Numbered from the stretch's first letter, positions 52,648-61,761 are shown. The stretch: DNA of 64,000 bases from Pseudomonadota bacterium (GCA_018901125.1 JAHIFE010000056.1:1-64000), one strand, 5' to 3'. A program made the numbers and translations. Notes: generated by a model not told the origin, from the letters alone.

Positions 52648-55600
52648 TCAAAATTCAATTGTTCTCACAGTCTGTCCCGATTTAATCCGTAAATTCTCAA
52701 AATGGGTAACCGAATCCGCTTTTGTCCAAAGTCCTGCATATCCGCTCAAAGTTCGCTGTGCTTCATATTCCATGAGCAGTTCATCGTTTACAAAGCCTTT
52801 GAATGTATTTCCCGTAATTTCCACTTTAAGCAAATACCATTTCCCGGCATTTATTTTCTTTTTCAAGGACTTTCGCTGATACCTCTTGCATTTGTCAAAT
52901 TCAAACAGAATCACGTTGTCTTCAAGCGCATTAATTCTGAAAACAAAATAATTGCAGACATCTTTGATGCCGAAAGCCAGGCCTCCGGCTCTGTCAATGC
53001 TTCCTGATACTGCATTGATAAGAACCGATGCCGATCCTTCTGAAATCTCGCTGTTTTTGGCGATAGCAAAAGGGAAATAATGATATGCGTCGATGTTGTC
53101 CAAAAATTCCTGATACGAATCCCCGAACATTTTACCCATGAGTTTTGAAACCCCTGCTGTAAGCGCGCTTCCCCATTTTGCTCCGTCCTGAACGCAGCGA
53201 ATATGCTCTTCTTCTTTAACCGTTTTCCAAAAGCCGGTGTGAACATACAATTCTTTTGGGTCATTTTCCTGTTTTCTTTCAAGAAAATTATATTCCTGTC
53301 TGAAAAAGGACTCTGTCATCTCAGCGACCTGTTCCTGACCTGAAATTGCCATGTCCAGAAGGCGGCTGCATGCAAGAAGACGAGCCAACTGATCGAGCTT
53401 TTCCTCTGTTGCTGTTTTGTCATATCTCATCAGAGCAGCATCCAGCAGATCTCCTTTAAGAGATACTTCAAATCCCAGCCGTTTAAGCACATTTCCAAGA
53501 AAACCAATTCTTAAAGAACGCCGGTAATATGTGCCTACACCTCCTGAAAATTGCAGCGTTATATAATTCTGGTTGCTATCTTCAGTGCAAAGCGTATCAA
53601 TGGTTGCAAAATGGTATCCAAAGCGCGCGCTCATGTTCATATAATCCTGCGCTATCAGCACATAGCTGGGAGAGGCGCCCGGCATTTCGCCTGCTGTTGC
53701 TCCAGAAGACATGAGGGTCATAAGATTGCCCATACTGAGGTTAATTGCGCCGGACCATGTGATGCCAGGATGCGTAAAACCTTTCCACACCGCCTTGAAC
53801 GGGACGGATTCCACACTTTCAGGAGTAATGACATCGCAGGTGGAAAGCCCGAACTTAAGTCCTCCGCCGATGTCAATCAGATAAAAGAACATCGGAAGGT
53901 TTGCTGTAAGTTTCACGGAAGTCATGCCTTTTCCTGCAGTTTCCCCGAAAGAAAACATCTGTTTCATGGACTGTTCATGGGTGAACCTGATAATATCATG
54001 AAAACTTTGGCATCCTTCAGGGGTGAATGACGGGGATTTGGGGTCTGTCAGATGAAGCGGCGAAATATGGTCAAGAATTCTTCTGGTTTTCTGATATACC
54101 GGACTGTCGAACATTGGGCGTTTGGCAGGTTTTACATGTTTTTCGAGCGATTGCACGGCTCCCTGCCAGACTTTGGAAATATCAGCATAAAAGGTAACGG
54201 TATCCTGATTTGCAAGAACCGATGTGGCGTTTTTGGTATCCACCAGCATCGGTACTCCGAATTCGCGGGCTACGGAAGCCAGATGACTGGTTGTGCTCCC
54301 CATATCGGTTATGATTCCCCGCAGTCTTCCAATGGCTTCGGCATAACTTGGCGATGCGGTTTTGGCAACAAGAATGGAATATGCAGGAATATCTTTGAGC
54401 GCAATATCCGGGGCTGCAATAAAAACATTTCCGATTGCCACGCCCGGCGATGCCGTTTTTCCGCTTGAAATCAGAACCGGATACTCGGCCTCATTCACCT
54501 CGATTTTTTCTTCCGGGGCTTTGGTGTCTGTAATATTCAGGGGTCTGGATTGCAGAATAAACAGTTTTCCGTTTTTATCCACTGCCCATTCCACATCCTG
54601 CGGGTTTCCGAAATATTCTTCAAGTTTCTGCCCGAAATCTCTCAGTTGAAACAGGATGGAATCGTCAATAGCAGGAATTTGTCTTTCGGATTCGGGTATT
54701 TTTTCCAAATCTATTCCGCCGCCGCTCAAATTTACCATCCGAAATTCTTTGGAACCGATGTGCTTTTCCAAAATGATGTTTCTTTTTTTGTCTGCCACAA
54801 ACACATCCGGCGAAGCGCTTCCGTCAACCAGATACTCCCCAAGCCCTGAGACCGCATTGATTTTGACCGAATCAGAAAAAGGCTCGGACGGATTCTTTGT
54901 GTAAAGCACGCCGCTGGCTTTTGGATCGAGCATCACAATTCCTGCCGCGCACATGGGCGTTTCCAGGTCATCCAGACCGTAATGCATCCGGTAAGAAATT
55001 GCCCGTGCAGAATACTTGCTGGCAATCACTGTTTTATAGGCATGTATGATATTGCCTTTGGTTACATTCAGCTCTGTCGAATACTGACCTGCAAAAGAGG
55101 CTTCCGTATCTTCGCCGATTGCGCTACTTCTAACGGCAATATGTACGCCCGGCACGGTTTTCTGTTCAAGTACCGCATAAGCCTTCATCAATGCTTCTTC
55201 AACCTCGGAAGGAACCGGCGACTGCATAATCATATCTCTGAGTTTTTTGCTGACCCGTTCAATTTCTTCGCCGGATTCAACTGACAGCCCCTCCAATGCT
55301 TCAGCAACAGGCGCTGTAAGGCGGTTTGCATCCATGAATTTTTGAAACGCATACGCAGTTACCACAAAGCCGTCCGGCACCGGCAAGCCCAGAACATTTC
55401 GGATAAGCGCAAGATTTCCGGCTTTTGACCCGGTCATTTTTTTCATTTCCGCACTTATTAAGGCATCAAAAGGAATAACAATATCTTTGCTTAGAAACTC
55501 AAATCCGGGTCGGAACTCTTCCTTTATGGCATTGCCGATAACATCCCTTGCCTGGATAAGCGATGAAATATCTTTTTTGGATAAACCTTCAAATGATGAA

Positions 55601-55845
55601 ATAATGTTGCTTATTGCTTCAAAAAGTTCCTGATATTTGATCCTTACCCATTGAAGCGTGAACGGCTTGCCTCCATAATATGCTTCCTCCAAATCTGCAA
55701 TCCGGTGAAGCGCAAGGTAGTTGTTATTTAGCAGTTCTCTGAAATGGTGGTATCTTTCAGCCTGTTTTCCTTCAAGTGGGGTAAGCAGTGTGCAGGCATC
55801 TTCTTTCTTGAAAATATTAAATAGTTTTAACATGTTATATCTCAT
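52648..55845 (-). CDS. PEP-synthase/PPDK-like phosphotransfer protein with a C-terminal LamG-like domain
   Basis: The 1065-residue protein has an ATP-grasp PPDK N-domain (about 150-440; MTGSKAGNLALIRN, VRSSAIGEDTEASFAGQY), a phosphohistidine swivel domain with the His in GSTTSHLASVAREFG (about 525), then a region of about 350 residues with no PEP-binding TIM barrel, and a concanavalin/LamG-like end (about 955-1055; VEITGNTFKGFVNDELLMEY). The canonical PEP/pyruvate barrel is missing, so the acceptor is unknown. A start at the inner ATG at 55833 (MLKLFNIFKK) is equally possible. It sits in a ChrB-led operon. Confidence 0.82.
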   Translation of the reverse strand: MRYNMLKLFNIFKKEDACTLLTPLEGKQAERYHHFRELLNNNYLALHRIADLEEAYYGGKPFTLQWVRIKYQELFEAISNIISSFEGLSKKDISSLIQARDVIGNAIKEEFRPGFEFLSKDIVIPFDALISAEMKKMTGSKAGNLALIRNVLGLPVPDGFVVTAYAFQKFMDANRLTAPVAEALEGLSVESGEEIERVSKKLRDMIMQSPVPSEVEEALMKAYAVLEQKTVPGVHIAVRSSAIGEDTEASFAGQYSTELNVTKGNIIHAYKTVIASKYSARAISYRMHYGLDDLETPMCAAGIVMLDPKASGVLYTKNPSEPFSDSVKINAVSGLGEYLVDGSASPDVFVADKKRNIILEKHIGSKEFRMVNLSGGGIDLEKIPESERQIPAIDDSILFQLRDFGQKLEEYFGNPQDVEWAVDKNGKLFILQSRPLNITDTKAPEEKIEVNEAEYPVLISSGKTASPGVAIGNVFIAAPDIALKDIPAYSILVAKTASPSYAEAIGRLRGIITDMGSTTSHLASVAREFGVPMLVDTKNATSVLANQDTVTFYADISKVWQGAVQSLEKHVKPAKRPMFDSPVYQKTRRILDHISPLHLTDPKSPSFTPEGCQSFHDIIRFTHEQSMKQMFSFGETAGKGMTSVKLTANLPMFFYLIDIGGGLKFGLSTCDVITPESVESVPFKAVWKGFTHPGITWSGAINLSMGNLMTLMSSGATAGEMPGASPSYVLIAQDYMNMSARFGYHFATIDTLCTEDSNQNYITLQFSGGVGTYYRRSLRIGFLGNVLKRLGFEVSLKGDLLDAALMRYDKTATEEKLDQLARLLACSRLLDMAISGQEQVAEMTESFFRQEYNFLERKQENDPKELYVHTGFWKTVKEEEHIRCVQDGAKWGSALTAGVSKLMGKMFGDSYQEFLDNIDAYHYFPFAIAKNSEISEGSASVLINAVSGSIDRAGGLAFGIKDVCNYFVFRINALEDNVILFEFDKCKRYQRKSLKKKINAGKWYLLKVEITGNTFKGFVNDELLMEYEAQRTLSGYAGLWTKADSVTHFENLRIKSGQTVRTIEF

Positions 55846-55893
55846 TTAGGTTTTCGATCTTATTGCAAAGCTCTGTCCTGTAACAAGATAAAA

Positions 55894-56631
55894 TCAATTT
55901 ATCCACCCATGAATTTCCTGGTGCATATCGATATATCTTTTCAGTGTAACAGGATTTTTGCCGTACTTTTCATACTGCTGCAAAATTACAACAAAGCGGT
56001 CTTCAGCGTCTTTTTCATTGGTATTCGGAACAATTCCGCCGGTGTAAATATCCACCATCCTGTCTGCATAAATTATAATCTTTTCTTCCGGTTTCCTGAG
56101 CGTATAATCACGAACAGGCAGACCGAGCTCGACAGCTTCAGGTTCTGTCAACCCACCACGGATATGCTTGAGAATGATCTGGATAATCTCATCCCCTAAG
56201 TTCAGTTCCTGCGCCATCTGCGCTCCGATTTCGCCATGCTCCATGCCGTAGGTTTTTGACTTGCCCAGATCATGGTAAACCGCGCCGCGAATTATTAATT
56301 TCCGGTCAACCGGGATACCGACTCTGGAAGATATTTCCAACGCCTTTCTGGCGACCTCGATGCTGTGGATAATCGCCTCATCAGGACATCCGGATTTTTC
56401 AAGGACTTCGATGTCCTGCATTGCCGTATCTTCCACAATATGCTCAAGATATTCATTAACCGCTTCATCTCCCCATGATGTTTTTACAAATTTTATGTTT
56501 TCAGAAAGTTTGTCCAGACTATGACGCCCGGCTTTCATCTGCGGGTGATTGTCAAGCCAGCCGTGCATTTGTTGATAAGATTTACCTGTTCGTTTTGTGC
56601 TTGTTTCCAAATGTTTGTGATATGGGGGCAT
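55894..56631 (-). CDS. HD-domain phosphohydrolase-like protein
   Basis: The 245-residue protein has an HD motif in GAVYHDLGKSKTYG (about 130-143) with a further His in MEHGEIGAQM and IILKHIRGG, the metal-binding set of the HDIG family. These proteins hydrolyse phosphate esters of nucleotides or similar. It lies 15 bp after the ChrB gene and about 48 bp before the PEP-synthase-like gene. Substrate unknown. Confidence 0.85.
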   Translation of the reverse strand: MPPYHKHLETSTKRTGKSYQQMHGWLDNHPQMKAGRHSLDKLSENIKFVKTSWGDEAVNEYLEHIVEDTAMQDIEVLEKSGCPDEAIIHSIEVARKALEISSRVGIPVDRKLIIRGAVYHDLGKSKTYGMEHGEIGAQMAQELNLGDEIIQIILKHIRGGLTEPEAVELGLPVRDYTLRKPEEKIIIYADRMVDIYTGGIVPNTNEKDAEDRFVVILQQYEKYGKNPVTLKRYIDMHQEIHGWIN

Positions 56632-56646
56632 AAGATATACTCCTTT

Positions 56647-57636
56647 CTATTTGTTTGATGCATAGAGCAATTCAATGATGCTCATACCTTTTTCTAAAGC
56701 CTCATGGTCATCCTTAACCGTTTTTCTTATTCCATTTATAATTTCTCTCAACCCTTCTGCTGCCGGATTTTTGTATTTTTCATCATTCAAATCAAGCTGG
56801 TGTACAATTTCGGCCATAATGCTCAGCGCCTTGTCTTTAAGGCTGAAAGCCTTGAGCAATACTTCGAAAGTTGACATATCGCCAATATGGGTGAATTCAC
56901 CACCTACGATGTCATACGCTACAATATTCTTACCCTGGCTCTCAAGGTTGTTTCCGTCGATAAAGTCAAATACGGCATTTTTATCTATAAACCCTTTTAT
57001 GAGCCATGCTGAGGCAATCCGGTCAATAAACGGTTTTTTTCTTGTGACCCATATTTTTCCCTGATAGTCAGCAACACGTCTCTGGATGACCTCAACTGCT
57101 TGATTAATCGATTTAGAATGGGGTGTTTTGGAAATTTCTAAGGTTATGTTTTCCAGCCTTTTTTCTTGTTCTTTACGCTCCTCAGAAGAAAAGAAGTCAA
57201 TTTTACCAACTTCTTTAAATTCCTTTATAAATTTATTTAATTCCTCCTTTATCTTTTTGTTTTTCACCGTTCCAACAACTTTTCCAATACCGACAATCCT
57301 GTTTTCGAATTCATCGAGCCTTTTGCTAAAGTCGAGGTAATCCTTTGCCCTTTGTTGGTTAAATAATTTAATTATTTCTTCATCTTTCATGGTTTCAATT
57401 CTTGTTACCCTCACAAATGCTGCTTCTCCTTGCATAGCCGTAACAGTTGATACCAACCATTGAAAAAATTCGTAATGGTCGTCACTGTAAGGAAGAATAT
57501 AAACTGACCCTTTAAACTGAACCGCCCCAGTTTTCACCAGCGTTCTCCAGATTCTCATCCGGCTGCTTACCGGTTTGGACGGCACACTGTAAAAGAAGAG
57601 AAGCCACTCTTGTTTTTTGCTTTTATTATTGCTCAT
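56647..57636 (-). CDS. ChrB-like protein (chromate resistance regulator family)
   Basis: From the ATG at 57636 the protein is 329 residues. The N-terminal half (EWLLFFYSVPSKPVSSRMRI, LVKTGAVQFKGSVYILP) and the C-terminal half (WVTRKKPFIDRIASAWLIKG, FIDGNN, THIGDMSTFEVLLKAF) match the two domains of ChrB, described as a chromate-responsive regulator of chr operons. No chrA is in the window. It heads a four-gene unit. A possible start 13 codons upstream (57675) lacks a good RBS. The duplicated palindrome at 57753-57787 lies about 120 bases upstream. Confidence 0.85.
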   Translation of the reverse strand: MSNNKSKKQEWLLFFYSVPSKPVSSRMRIWRTLVKTGAVQFKGSVYILPYSDDHYEFFQWLVSTVTAMQGEAAFVRVTRIETMKDEEIIKLFNQQRAKDYLDFSKRLDEFENRIVGIGKVVGTVKNKKIKEELNKFIKEFKEVGKIDFFSSEERKEQEKRLENITLEISKTPHSKSINQAVEVIQRRVADYQGKIWVTRKKPFIDRIASAWLIKGFIDKNAVFDFIDGNNLESQGKNIVAYDIVGGEFTHIGDMSTFEVLLKAFSLKDKALSIMAEIVHQLDLNDEKYKNPAAEGLREIINGIRKTVKDDHEALEKGMSIIELLYASNK

Positions 57637-57752
57637 AAAATTTGACCATACATGCTGATATATAAGTATTTTCATTTAGTAATATTGATGTCATCTGACT
57701 TTATGTCCACCAAAGAAGCCAAAGACAATCCGAAATAGCTCAACCGAATAAA

Positions 57753-57787
57753 TGTAATGTATGTTACCTAATGTAATATATGTTACA
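57753..57787 (-). promoter_or_regulatory. Duplicated operator-like palindrome upstream of chrB
   Basis: TGTAATGTATGTTACC (57753-57768) and TGTAATATATGTTACA (57772-57787) are tandem copies 19 bases apart, each an inverted repeat TGTAA-N6-TTACA (the first with one change). The spacing of about two helical turns suits two regulator dimers on one face. No other gene start is closer than chrB. Confidence 0.65.
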
Positions 57788-58449
57788 TACAAGTCAACAA
57801 AAAAACATTATTGGAGGGAAAATTTCTTAAGGCAATTTCCTGAGGAGATGGTTGTACCCTCAATATATAGACTTTCAGATATTGCTTTGGGGAGAATAGA
57901 AGGAGCTTCCATGAGTAAAGAACACAGTTGGTAAGTTGTTGAAGGGGGGCGGTATGGAATGATCTTTTAAAATCCAATTGAGAGGCGTGGAAACAAGCAT
58001 GCTCTTGGCTCACCATGTTTAAAAGATTCCTGGCGTTTATTTCCATACTTTGTTGAAAGTCAGAAGTCGATCCTGTTTCAACCTAATCGTACAACAAGCC
58101 AGTTTGAGCAGGCAAGCTGCTCAACTGAGGGATTACTTTCTTTCTATCAGAAATCTGCATGCCTCGTCGATGAATGGTTTCGAGACTTTGTGTATTATAC
58201 GTAACAAATAGGTGATTGAAAACAGATCTCAGCCGCTTCTCATTTTGAGATATTTTTCACATATCACAGTTTTTCCACAACCTTTGATAATAAGAATGAT
58301 TTTTTGAGGTTCCTTTTTCTGATATAAAATTCCTGAAAGCAGTAAATCGTTATCCTCAATTCAATTGAATAATTTCAAATGATAATTATTGGCTATATTT
58401 TCACAATTGTTTTTCCGGACATTTCAGAAAACATTAATAATTTTAGGCA
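57788..58449. other. Gene-free stretch
   Basis: About 660 bases without a convincing gene. A plus-strand frame near 57840-57900 (YRLSDIALGRIEGAS) faintly resembles the N-terminal domain of Fic proteins but is quickly interrupted; it may be a relic. No repeat copy or tRNA was seen. Confidence 0.45.
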
Positions 58450-58478
58450 TTGACAAGTTATGGGCATATGCTTATAAT
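58450..58478 (+). promoter_or_regulatory. Consensus sigma-70 promoter with internal palindrome
   Basis: TTGACA (58450-58455) and TATAAT (58473-58478) are both perfect and exactly 17 bases apart. The spacer contains GGGCATATGCTT with the palindrome GCATATGC (58464-58471), a plausible operator. It starts transcription about 25 bases before the DUF134 gene. Confidence 0.8.
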
Positions 58479-58509
58479 AGTCTAAAAGCAAAAGGAGCAA
58501 TAAAGATAA

Positions 58510-58857
58510 ATGCCCAGGCCTAAATGTCGCCGACACGTTTGCAGGATGCCGGATATAAATTATTTCAAGCCACGGGGTATACCCGCTGCAGATCTGGAGG
58601 AGGTTGTTCTAAGCCTCGATGAATATGAAGCAATTCGTCTGGCGGATTACGATGCGTTATATCAGGAAGAAGCGGCGGCCAAAATGAACATTTCCCGCCA
58701 GACATTCGGCAGGATAATCGAAGCGGCTCACAAAAAAATAGCTGACGTTCTGATAAATGGAAAAGCGCTGAAAATTGAAGGCGGGGAAGTTGCTTTCGAC
58801 GAAACAAAGACATGCGACCACGGAAAAGAACGCAGGGCTAAAAGAGATAATCCATAA
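58510..58857 (+). CDS. DUF134/UPF0251 helix-turn-helix protein
   Basis: The 115-residue protein starts MPRPKCRRHVCRMPDINYFK, has the family line LSLDEYEAIRLADYDALYQE and an HTH (EEAAAKMNISRQTFGRIIEA). DUF134 proteins are probable DNA-binding regulators encoded beside NifX/DUF-type iron-molybdenum cofactor proteins, as here. AAAAGGAG lies upstream. The palindrome inside its promoter suggests autoregulation, which is inference. Confidence 0.9.
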   Translation: MPRPKCRRHVCRMPDINYFKPRGIPAADLEEVVLSLDEYEAIRLADYDALYQEEAAAKMNISRQTFGRIIEAAHKKIADVLINGKALKIEGGEVAFDETKTCDHGKERRAKRDNP

Positions 58858-58876
58858 TATTTTAAAGGAGAAATTT

Positions 58877-59239
58877 ATGAAAATCGCATTACCTTCAAAT
58901 CAAAGTCAGATTGATGAACACTTTGGACACTGTGAATATTTTACTGTATTCACCATTGACGATCAGAAAAAAATTCTATCGGAAGAAAAGCTTGAATCGC
59001 CTGCCGGATGCGGTTGCAAATCGAATATTGCCGTTACACTCGCGCAGATGGGAGTAAAAATGATGTTAGCCGGAAATATGGGACAGGGAGCTGTTAATGT
59101 ATTGAACAGCCATGGCATTGATGTTCTGCGCGGCTGCGCCGGAAACGTTAAAGATGTTACGGAAAGCTGGCTCGCTGGGAACCTGAAGGATTCGGGCTTG
59201 GCTTGCGCTCAGCATGAACATGGTTGTCATAACGATTGA
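58877..59239 (+). CDS. NifX/NafY-like dinitrogenase iron-molybdenum cofactor family protein
   Basis: From the ATG at 58877 (AAAGGAG just upstream) the 120-residue protein matches the NifX-like fold: MKIALPSNQSQIDEHFGHCE, then PAGCGCKSNIA and GNMGQGAVNVL, and a C-terminal Cys/His tail (CAQHEHGCHND). Members bind iron-sulfur or Fe-Mo cofactor precursors. No nif genes are visible, so a general Fe-S or molybdenum storage role is as likely as nitrogen fixation. It pairs with the DUF134 gene. Confidence 0.88.
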   Translation: MKIALPSNQSQIDEHFGHCEYFTVFTIDDQKKILSEEKLESPAGCGCKSNIAVTLAQMGVKMMLAGNMGQGAVNVLNSHGIDVLRGCAGNVKDVTESWLAGNLKDSGLACAQHEHGCHND

Positions 59240-59377
59240 AGGCTATAACGCGGTGACAGACTGACCGAGGTATTAACCGTATCAATTGAAAAACTCCGGG
59301 CCTGAACATTTTAATTTACAGACCCATAGGAATTATAACTTTTTTTGTTTGTTTCATCCGGTAATCACAGACATAAA

Positions 59378-59472
59378 AAGCCACTTTCAAAACATTTCAA
59401 TTTGGTCAAGGCGGATTAAAATTTTCGTCCAACGCAGAGATCGGCCAAAATGGGACGTTTTAAAACTGGCTC
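59378..59472 (+). repeat. MITE-like element, internally deleted copy (95 bp)
   Basis: Both ends are present (AAGCCACTTTCAAAACATTT and ACGTTTTAAAACTGGCTC) but about 70 bases of the middle (the AATACATGGAGTATTTCGAG part) are missing. No clear target duplication remains. The right end lies just before the RBS of the SYLF gene (AAAGGAGAG). Confidence 0.85.
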
Positions 59473-59487
59473 AAAGGAGAGCGAATC

Positions 59488-60114
59488 ATGAGAACTAATA
59501 AGAACGCAATAAACGACATGGAGGAAAAAGGGAGAAATGTTAGATTTTATTTTGTATTTGTCATGGTTATATTTGCACTGAATTTTACCAGCCTTGTGCA
59601 TGCAGAAAACTATTCAGGCACGATCAAACTATTTAAGAAATCCAAAGCAGTGCAACCGTTTTTTAAAACCGCATATGGCTATGCTGTTTTTCCGGTAATC
59701 GGAAAAGGTGGTTTTTTTGTAGGCGGGGCTTACGGCAATGGGCGGGTATATCAAGATGGTAAAATCACCGGCATAGCATCCCTGATAAAAATATCTGTAG
59801 GCTGGCAGGCCGGTGGCCAGGCTTTCAGTGAAATAATTTTTTTCCAGGATAAGAGGGCTTACAATGAATTTACCAGCGGTGAGTTTGCCTTTGATGTCCA
59901 GGCATCGGCTGTTGCCATAACCACAGGAGCTCAGATGCAAGCGGGTACCGAAGGCGCATCTATTGGCGCAAGTGTGGGTCCGCGTACCGGCGTACAGGCA
60001 AAAACCAGATATATAAAGGGCATGGCCGTATTTGTGCACACAAAAGGTGGGTTTATGTATGAAGCAGCTATTGGCGGCCAAAAGTTTAGTTTTACACCCG
60101 TAAGAGTCAAATAA
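59488..60114 (+). CDS. SYLF-domain lipid-binding protein (YSC84-like)
   Basis: The 208-residue protein has a signal/anchor segment (about 20-42) and a SYLF domain (about 55-205; TAYGYAVFPVIGKGGFFVGG, KISVGWQAGGQAFSEIIFF, GVQAKTRYIKGMAVFVHTKG). SYLF proteins bind phosphoinositides in eukaryotes; bacterial members are secreted or periplasmic and uncharacterised. It starts right after a repeat copy and ends 36 bp before the convergent rlmB. Confidence 0.85.
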   Translation: MRTNKNAINDMEEKGRNVRFYFVFVMVIFALNFTSLVHAENYSGTIKLFKKSKAVQPFFKTAYGYAVFPVIGKGGFFVGGAYGNGRVYQDGKITGIASLIKISVGWQAGGQAFSEIIFFQDKRAYNEFTSGEFAFDVQASAVAITTGAQMQAGTEGASIGASVGPRTGVQAKTRYIKGMAVFVHTKGGFMYEAAIGGQKFSFTPVRVK

Positions 60115-60127
60115 TAGATGAGATAAT

Positions 60128-60156
60128 ATTGAGGTTATAGCTCAATAGCGCTATTG
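60128..60156. terminator. Overlapping palindromes between convergent SYLF and rlmB genes
   Basis: ATTGAG-N7-CTCAAT (60128-60146) and the perfect CAATAGCGCTATTG (60143-60156) overlap by four bases, so the two stems exclude each other. The second covers the rlmB stop codon. They may act as a bidirectional terminator, but no U tract is present. Confidence 0.4.
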
Positions 60157-60921
60157 TCTTTCGCTGTTCGATATCCGGGCTGTGAAATTTCTCTGTCTGA
60201 ATATTTCATACATTGCAACAGCACCGGCAGCAGAAGCATTAAGCGAACTAACTCCGCCCTTCTGTGGAATTGAAACCAGAAAATCACAATTTGCTTTGAC
60301 CAGCGGTCGGATGCCTTTGCCTTCACTTCCTATTACCAAAGCAATCGGGCCTTTCAGATCACAGCTAAAAACAGGCATATCCCCCATAGCATCCATCCCT
60401 GCAATCCATAGGCCTTTGCTCTTGATTAGTTGTATTGCGCTGACCATATTTGTAACCTTTGAGAGTAAAATATGTTCAAGTGCACCTGCCGATGCTTTGG
60501 AGACGGCTGGAGTCGGAGAGGCAGACCTGTCTTTTGTGATTACGATTCCGGATACCCCTGCGCATAAAGCAGTTCTTGCAAGAGCGCCAAGATTTTGGGG
60601 ATCAACCACAGTGTCAAGCAATAAAAGAAATCCGTCATTTCCCGGCGTTATATTGTTCAAAATATCATCAAACGAAATAAGGGGATATTCGCTTACCTTC
60701 GCCCCGATATTCTGGTGAAAACCTGATCCTGTAATTTTTTCCAGATAATCAGGTTTAACGGATTCCAATGGGATTTTCATCGGTTCTATCAGCTCGGATA
60801 TATCCCTTAACAATTTTGAATCTTTTTGCTTTGTGATATATACTTCGTAAACTTTTCTTCTTCCTGCTTTAAGAGCTTCAAATACAGGATGAATTCCATA
60901 TAGTATTTCAGTTTTTATCAT
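60151..60921 (-). CDS. rlmB: 23S rRNA 2'-O-methyltransferase, TrmH/SpoU family (RlmB-like)
   Basis: The 256-residue protein has the N-terminal substrate-binding domain (ILYGIHPVFEALKAGRRKVY) and the SPOUT knot with the three family motifs: LLLLDTVVDPQNLGALARTA, ALVIGSEGKGIRPLV and SIPQKGGVSSLNASAAGAVA. It methylates G2251 of 23S rRNA in E. coli. Length is normal. Upstream on the same strand lies a HAD protein with a gap of about 50 bases. Confidence 0.92.
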   Translation of the reverse strand: MIKTEILYGIHPVFEALKAGRRKVYEVYITKQKDSKLLRDISELIEPMKIPLESVKPDYLEKITGSGFHQNIGAKVSEYPLISFDDILNNITPGNDGFLLLLDTVVDPQNLGALARTALCAGVSGIVITKDRSASPTPAVSKASAGALEHILLSKVTNMVSAIQLIKSKGLWIAGMDAMGDMPVFSCDLKGPIALVIGSEGKGIRPLVKANCDFLVSIPQKGGVSSLNASAAGAVAMYEIFRQRNFTARISNSERQ

Positions 60922-60974
60922 TTTCCGGCAATGCTTCCTTATCTCTCAAATGTTCTTATCAAGACAGATTTTTT

Positions 60975-61463
60975 TTAAACTCTCAAAGTTGCAATCATTC
61001 TTTTAGGATGCAAAAGCAGTTCAAGTGCTGAAGTTATAGTTTTGCAGATAATATCTGCCGCTATAAGCGTTTGAGCACATGCACCTTCTTCCTGAATTAG
61101 AGCTATACCCAAACCAGCTTCCTTTAACATCAGTTTATCATTTCTTCCGTTTCCTATGCATGCACAATTTTCTTTTCCCAGTTTTATAACATATTCCTGC
61201 TTTTGTTTATCCTGCTCACCTGAAGAAAGTATATATAGAGTAAGGGGCAGATCTTCAATCTGTTGTTTTACATCTCCAAATGTATCAGCAGTAAGAACAT
61301 GAATTTCTATCACATCGGATAATTCCACTAAAAGAGGCTTAAGCACGTCATATAACTTGCCGTCAAATGCTATGGTGCCGTTATAATCCAAAACAAGATA
61401 TTTTAATGTCAAATCATCTGAACCGGGTACTGATATCTGGATCAATAATACCTCCTGAGCCAA
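60975..61463 (-). CDS. HAD-family protein resembling the P-type ATPase phosphatase domain
   Basis: The 162-residue protein has the HAD motif DYNGTIAFDG (motif I DxNGT, about 27), a Thr in VLTADTF, a Lys (KLGKE) and GNGRNDKLMLKEAGLGIAL, the last matching the GDGxND of P-type ATPases. It is a soluble stand-alone HAD protein of the sort annotated as 'soluble P-type ATPase'. Substrate unknown. Confidence 0.85.
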   Translation of the reverse strand: MAQEVLLIQISVPGSDDLTLKYLVLDYNGTIAFDGKLYDVLKPLLVELSDVIEIHVLTADTFGDVKQQIEDLPLTLYILSSGEQDKQKQEYVIKLGKENCACIGNGRNDKLMLKEAGLGIALIQEEGACAQTLIAADIICKTITSALELLLHPKRMIATLRV

Positions 61464-61761
61464 TTTTATTTTATCTTAGTTCAGTTATATATCATGATAT
61501 AGAAAATAATTCCGCACAATTTGATATGACTATAATAATAAGCAAATAAGAAGCAAATATAATTTAATAGATTCGCAAAAAGTCCGTCAGACAGAATGTT
61601 TTACCCAGGACTTGTTGAAAGATATTTATAATACATTGAATTAATTTAAATATAAAATTTATTTCTTGGCTTTTTTATATTCTGTGGTATTAATAATAAA
61701 TACGTAGATGAGCACTCCTCTAAACATTTTTATTATATACAGGAATGGATTAATTAATCTC

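Noticed and set aside
57783-58046. Minus-strand open frame of 87 codons between chrB and the DUF134 gene
   Set aside because: No RBS and no recognisable protein. The opposite strand gives a faint Fic-like stretch (YRLSDIALGRIEGAS) that is too short and interrupted to call.
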